Shown piece by piece: positions 15,063-18,409 of a stretch of 18,409 nt of DNA. This stretch comes from Bacteroidota bacterium (GTDB taxonomy: Bacteria > Bacteroidota > Bacteroidia > Cytophagales > Cyclobacteriaceae), in assembly GCA_023431285.1 (NCBI GenBank), contig JAEYXN010000229.1, positions 1-18,409 on the forward strand, written 5' to 3'. How positions within the stretch are numbered: the first letter of the stretch is position 1; each line of letters opens with the position of its first letter. The position numbers and the translations under genes are program-made. Below the pieces are notes generated by a model. It was not told where the DNA came from and did no database searches. It saw only the letters and a program-made list of their open reading frames with translations.

Positions 15063-15381
15063 ATGAAAAAAGCTGAATTCGAAAAATTAGCGCTTTCTTT
15101 TCTTCATACTGAACAACTCCCGCATTTTGAAAGAGAAGCCTTTAAAGTCACGGGCAGGAAGATGTTTGCCAGCTATCTCGAGAAGAAACACCGCCAATAT
15201 TTTTCTGTCACCGGAAGAACAGCGCAAATTTGTTCAAATCGATAGCAAGAGCATTTTTCCAGTTCCCAACAAATGGGGTGAAAAGGGAATCACGACGTTT
15301 GTGCTCGATTATGTTGAGTCCGAAATTGTAGCAGAAGCTTTGAAGTCCGCATACAACGATGTTATTTCCAAAGGAAAATAA
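15063..15381 (+). pseudogene. MmcQ/YjbR family gene interrupted by one frameshift
   Basis: Two overlapping frames together encode one MmcQ/YjbR (double-wing DNA-binding-like fold) protein of about 106 residues. The first, from ATG 15063, reads MKKAEFEKLALSFLHTEQLP, then HFEREAFKVTGRKMFASYLEKK, and continues out of frame to a TAG at 15243-15245. The second, open through 15187 and ending at TAA 15379-15381, reads NTANIFLSPEEQRKFV, then SIFPVPNKWGEKGITTFVLD. The switch falls at 15186-15188 in GAAGAAACACC; removing one A restores a continuous frame through LEKNTANIFLSPEEQ. Family members are small cytoplasmic proteins of unclear function. Because both halves are otherwise well kept, the shift is either very recent or a sequencing/assembly error. 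The gene ends two bases from the convergent YdcZ gene. Confidence 0.85.
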
Positions 15382-15383
15382 TC

Positions 15384-15827
15384 TTACTTCTTCTGGATCA
15401 GATAGACGCCTATCAAGAGAAAAATAATCCCGGAGATACGATAAATGCTTACTGGTGTAATCGGCAATTTCATCCACCCATAGTGGTCGATGATGATGGC
15501 TGAAATGAATTGTCCCGCGACGATAAATGCCAGTGAGTTACCTGCCCCGATCTTTGGCGCGGCGATCACTACGGCCGTGACATACAATACACCGAGCAAG
15601 CCACCTGTAAATTTCCACCAGGTAAAATCAAATCCCGCAGGAAAAGTCGGAACCTGTCGGAAGAAACTGAAATACAAAATGAAGAGTGCTACGGTGCCCA
15701 CGATAAATGAAATCAGGGCGGCGAGAACAGCATTGTTCGTATCCAACCTTAGCTGTGAATTCACGCCGGTCTGGAAGGCAACGCCTATGCCGGCAAGTAT
15801 TGATATGACGAAGTATGCAATTTTCAT
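15384..15827 (-). CDS. YdcZ/DUF606 family small DMT-type membrane protein
   Basis: A 147-residue inner-membrane protein of the drug/metabolite transporter superfamily, half-size EamA-like type. The start at 15827 (MKIAYFVISILAGIGVAFQT) puts the first membrane helix at the N-terminus; upstream extension to 15917 adds 30 non-hydrophobic residues and is rejected. About five helices are visible: 3-20, 33-52, 72-89 (TGGLLGVLYVTAVVIAAPKI), 95-113 (SLAFIVAGQFISAIIIDHYG) and 125-143. The motif GVNSQLR after helix 1 and the GQ...D.YG pattern in helix 4 are typical of DUF606. Substrate and direction are unknown; such proteins often act as pairs or homodimers, but no second copy is in the window. Confidence 0.88.
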   Translation of the reverse strand: MKIAYFVISILAGIGVAFQTGVNSQLRLDTNNAVLAALISFIVGTVALFILYFSFFRQVPTFPAGFDFTWWKFTGGLLGVLYVTAVVIAAPKIGAGNSLAFIVAGQFISAIIIDHYGWMKLPITPVSIYRISGIIFLLIGVYLIQKK

Positions 15828-15831
15828 CCGG

Positions 15832-15864
15832 CAAAAATACGGTAAACATCCTCGATCGGCCAAC
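15832..15864 (-). promoter_or_regulatory. Putative promoter of the YdcZ gene
   Basis: On the minus strand GTTG (15864-15861) and TATTTTTG (15839-15832) lie 21 bases apart and match the Bacteroidota consensus. The -7 element ends only four bases before the ATG at 15827, so the transcript would be leaderless or begin inside the gene; that either weakens the call or implies leaderless translation. Confidence 0.4.
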
Positions 15865-15967
15865 CGCGCTACTTTTAATGTTTTGAGCCGAAAGGATTGG
15901 CGCGCGCATCCAATCACCCTGAAGTCGTCGACGCCGTGATGGCATCATATTATTGGTGCGTTAAGAC

Positions 15968-17806
15968 GTGGAGAAACACACTTCTTATCAGCCCATAGAG
16001 AATTATGCCGTCATCGGTGATCTCAATACCGTCGCGCTGGTGAGCTTATATGGCTCTATTGATTTCCTTTGTTTTCCAGACTTCGACTCCCCATCAGTTT
16101 TTGCAGCCCTTTTGGATGCCAAAAAGGGAGGCTTCTTCCGGATCACTCCTTCCAAAGACAAAGTAAAATACCGGCAGCTTTACCTTCCCGATACCAACGT
16201 CCTCCTGACGAGGTTTCTCAGTAATCAGGGGATCGCGGAGATCACCGACTATATGCCTGTGGAAACAATGGATGTCGGCAAGGAACTCGTGCGATATGTA
16301 ACGTGCGTACATGGTGAAGTACAATTAAGTATGGATTGCTGTCCAAGGTTCGAATATGGGATGACGGAACACAAGACGACACGATTAAGCGATTTTGAAT
16401 TCATCTTCGAAAGTAATGATAACAAGGTTGTGCTACGCCTTCTCTCCACGGTTCCAATGATTCTGGAAGGGAACGATGTGCGTGCGGACTTCAGGCTGAA
16501 GACCGGCCAGAAGGCATACTTCATGCTGGAGTACGTCGACGGAAGAACATCCATTAATGCATCAGACCTGAATAGGTTTTCAGAGGAAAGTCTACTGACG
16601 ACGATTAAGTTTTGGCAAGATTGGAGCAGTCAGAGCACGTACCGGGGCCGTTGGATGGAAATTGTCAACAGGTCGGCGCTTGTATTGAAGTTGATGACCT
16701 CGCAGAAGTATGGCTCAATGGTCGCTGCGCCAACGTTCGGACTACCCGAAGAAATTGGTGGCGAAAGGAATTGGGACTATCGCTATACATGGATACGAGA
16801 CGCTTCGTTCGCGATGTACTCTCTTCTTAAAATGGGTTACAAACGTGAAGCGAGGAATTTTATTAAGTGGGTGGAAAAACGGTGTCGCGATATAGGCGAG
16901 GGTGGTAATCTAAGGTTGATGTATACCATCAATGGTGACAAAGATCTCCTTGAAAAAGATCTCACGCACCTTGAAGGTTATCGCAGCTCTACTCCGGTAA
17001 GAATCGGAAACGGCGCTTACGATCAGATACAGCTTGATATCTATGGCGAGCTTCTCGATGCGGTATACTTGTTCGACCGGCATGGGGATACTATTTCGTA
17101 TGACTTCTGGAACGATATTGCCCGACAGGTGGACTGGGTGTGCAAGAACTGGGAGACCCCAGACGAAGGGATCTGGGAAGTTCGCGGAGGTAAGAAAGAG
17201 TTCCTCTATTCGAGACTGTTATGTTGGGTGGCCATTGATAGGGGGATGAAAATCGCATTGAAGCACTCATATCCATGTCCCGGGATGTGGCAGCGGGAGA
17301 GAGATAATATTTTTTATTCTGTTCACAATGATTTCTGGAATGAAGAGCTGCAGACGTTCGTCCAGTACAAAGGTGCTGTAACGGTCGATGCAGCTACACT
17401 ACTGATGCCACTGATTCGGTTTATAGGGCCTAAAGATCCCAAGTGGCTTTCCACACTGCGGCGGATAGAGGAAGAGTTGGTGTCAGACTCACTCGTATAC
17501 CGCTATCGGAATACTGACAAGCTCGACGGTCTTTCCGGCGGTGAGGGAACATTCTCAATGTGCACCTTCTGGTATGTTGAATGTCTGTGCAAGGCGGGGG
17601 AGCTCGCGAAGGCGCGATTGTACTTTGAGAAAATGCTGGGCTATGCAAATCATGTTGGCCTATATGCCGAAATGCTTGGGCTGGAAGGTGAACATCTCGG
17701 GAACTTCCCGCAAGTCTTCACTCACATGGGATTGATCAGCGCAGCGCTGGCGCTGGACCAGGCTTTCAATGATGCGCGTAACACAGTCGCCTCTGATTCG
17801 ATATAG
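15968..17806 (+). CDS. GH15 family glycoside hydrolase (glucoamylase/trehalase-like)
   Basis: A 612-residue cytoplasmic enzyme with no signal peptide. GTG 15968 is the start, because an in-frame TAA lies two codons upstream and the next Met is near residue 96, inside the N-terminal domain. Residues 1-210 form the trehalase-like N-terminal beta-sandwich (YQPIENYAVIGDLNTVALV, SLYGSIDFLCFPDFDSPSVF). Residues about 225-605 form the (alpha/alpha)6 barrel: APTFGLPEEIGGERNWDYRY, then TWIRDASFAMYSLL, PDEGIWEVRG with the probable general acid Glu404, and GLYAEMLGLEGEHLGNFPQV with the probable base Glu568. The family includes glucoamylases, glucodextranases and the mycobacterial-type trehalases; a cytoplasmic bacterial member of this length is most often annotated as GH15 or trehalase, and I cannot separate these from sequence alone. 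It is transcribed alone, convergent with galT. Confidence 0.92.
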   Translation: MEKHTSYQPIENYAVIGDLNTVALVSLYGSIDFLCFPDFDSPSVFAALLDAKKGGFFRITPSKDKVKYRQLYLPDTNVLLTRFLSNQGIAEITDYMPVETMDVGKELVRYVTCVHGEVQLSMDCCPRFEYGMTEHKTTRLSDFEFIFESNDNKVVLRLLSTVPMILEGNDVRADFRLKTGQKAYFMLEYVDGRTSINASDLNRFSEESLLTTIKFWQDWSSQSTYRGRWMEIVNRSALVLKLMTSQKYGSMVAAPTFGLPEEIGGERNWDYRYTWIRDASFAMYSLLKMGYKREARNFIKWVEKRCRDIGEGGNLRLMYTINGDKDLLEKDLTHLEGYRSSTPVRIGNGAYDQIQLDIYGELLDAVYLFDRHGDTISYDFWNDIARQVDWVCKNWETPDEGIWEVRGGKKEFLYSRLLCWVAIDRGMKIALKHSYPCPGMWQRERDNIFYSVHNDFWNEELQTFVQYKGAVTVDAATLLMPLIRFIGPKDPKWLSTLRRIEEELVSDSLVYRYRNTDKLDGLSGGEGTFSMCTFWYVECLCKAGELAKARLYFEKMLGYANHVGLYAEMLGLEGEHLGNFPQVFTHMGLISAALALDQAFNDARNTVASDSI

Positions 17807-17837
17807 TTCAAGACCTATTGTGGACGAGTGGACACTA

Positions 17838-18409
17838 TTACAGAATGAACATAGGCAACGTACTGATCCTTTTATTCTGCTCTGCCTTGTAATGAGTCGT
17901 TGACAAAGATCTGAGTTTCGCTGCACTGAATTCCGGACTGACATCCCGCTGGGGGTTAGCCAGCATCTCATAGCCCACCATAAATTTTCTGACTGTCGCT
18001 GAGCGAAGTAGGGGCGGATAGAAGGTCATATGCCAATGCCACTCTTTATGTTCTTTACCATCACAAGGTGCCTGATGTATTCCTGCAGAATAGGGAAATG
18101 AAGTCTGGAAAAGATTGTCATACTTCGCAGTGATGGATTTGTATGCTTCAGCGAACGCTTTGATCTCCTCAGCTGTCATTTCTGCGATGGTCGCTATAGG
18201 ACGGCGCGGGATGATCATCGTTTCGAAAGGCCACGTTGCCCAAAAGGGTACTACGACCACGAAATGTTCATTTTGATAAACTACGCGATCTGCTTTTCTC
18301 AGTTCAGCTTCAAGATAATCTTTCAGTAGCGTATTTCCGTTTTGCGTGTGGTATGTGAGTTGGTTTGCCTGCTTCTTCCCCGGTTCTACGGGGATGCTTT
18401 CCTGTGCCC
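17838..18409 (-). CDS. galT: Galactose-1-phosphate uridylyltransferase, C-terminal part (5' end outside window)
   Basis: The minus-strand frame is open to the right edge and ends at TAA 17838-17840, giving about 189 residues, roughly the second half of a ~350-residue enzyme. GalT transfers UMP from UDP-glucose to galactose-1-phosphate in the Leloir pathway. Visible motifs align with E. coli GalT without gaps in long stretches: RVVYQNEHFVVVVPFWATWP, YDNLFQTSFPYSAGIHQAP, the metal-ligand segment HKEWHWHMTFYPPLLRSATV and RKFMVGYEMLANPQRDVSPE. The active-site His-Pro-His motif should lie just beyond the window, since the frame begins at AQESIPVEPGKKQ, which follows that motif in E. coli. The position of the E. 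coli iron ligand Glu182 appears to be Lys here, whereas the His residues of HWHMTFYPP are kept. Confidence 0.95.
   Translation of the reverse strand, partial: AQESIPVEPGKKQANQLTYHTQNGNTLLKDYLEAELRKADRVVYQNEHFVVVVPFWATWPFETMIIPRRPIATIAEMTAEEIKAFAEAYKSITAKYDNLFQTSFPYSAGIHQAPCDGKEHKEWHWHMTFYPPLLRSATVRKFMVGYEMLANPQRDVSPEFSAAKLRSLSTTHYKAEQNKRISTLPMFIL

Noticed and set aside
13547..18409. A galactan utilization locus made of the GH53 galactanase and galT.
   Set aside because: The genes are separated by about 3 kb of unrelated genes, GH15 lies between them on the opposite strand, and there is no SusC/SusD pair or regulator.

Overview
The window looks like a chromosomal segment of a Bacteroidota bacterium, probably of the Cytophagia/Chitinophagia type. 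Three things point there. The clearest promoters fit the Bacteroidota pattern TTG/TTTG-N17-23-TAnnTTTG rather than the proteobacterial sigma-70 pattern. Shine-Dalgarno sites are weak or absent. The protein families (GH97, TonB receptor with a carboxypeptidase-like N-terminal domain, DUF2490, DUF6624, lipoprotein GH53) are typical of that phylum. There are no insertion sequences, phage genes or CRISPR arrays. The placement is inferred from families and signals, not from a marker gene.

Layout. Positions 2-1006 hold the C-terminal half of a GH97 alpha-glycosidase that enters from the left edge. From 1110 to 6835 a plus-strand cluster reads as one unit: promoter, palindromic leader, TonB-dependent receptor, PstS-like periplasmic binding protein, DUF2490 beta-barrel and a PSE/YeiH-type inner-membrane transporter. 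This is the most interesting part, because it looks like a cross-envelope uptake or efflux route for an unidentified (possibly sulfur-containing) anion, with no SusD and no ABC permease. A 68-residue ORF follows at 6948, then a gap that I read as a decayed, multiply frameshifted DUF6624 gene on the minus strand (7183-7470).

From 7491 to 13087 every gene is on the minus strand: a lipoprotein prolyl oligopeptidase, a membrane-anchored NTF2-like protein of unknown role, and a two-gene unit (zinc alcohol dehydrogenase, then a conserved 196-residue membrane protein) that ends in a clear intrinsic terminator. A tRNA-Val(GAC) lies at 13321-13395 with a near-ideal promoter placed so that transcription should begin almost at the tRNA 5' end. 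A GH53 endo-galactanase lipoprotein, preceded by a 65-residue ORF, follows at 13547-14982.

The right end holds a frameshifted MmcQ/YjbR gene (15063-15381), a YdcZ-family membrane protein convergent with it, a GH15-type glucosidase/trehalase (15968-17806), and the C-terminal half of galT (minus strand, running off the right edge). GH97, GH53, GH15 and GalT give the region a flavour of alpha-glucoside and galactose/galactan use, but they are dispersed and on both strands, so they do not form a polysaccharide utilization locus.
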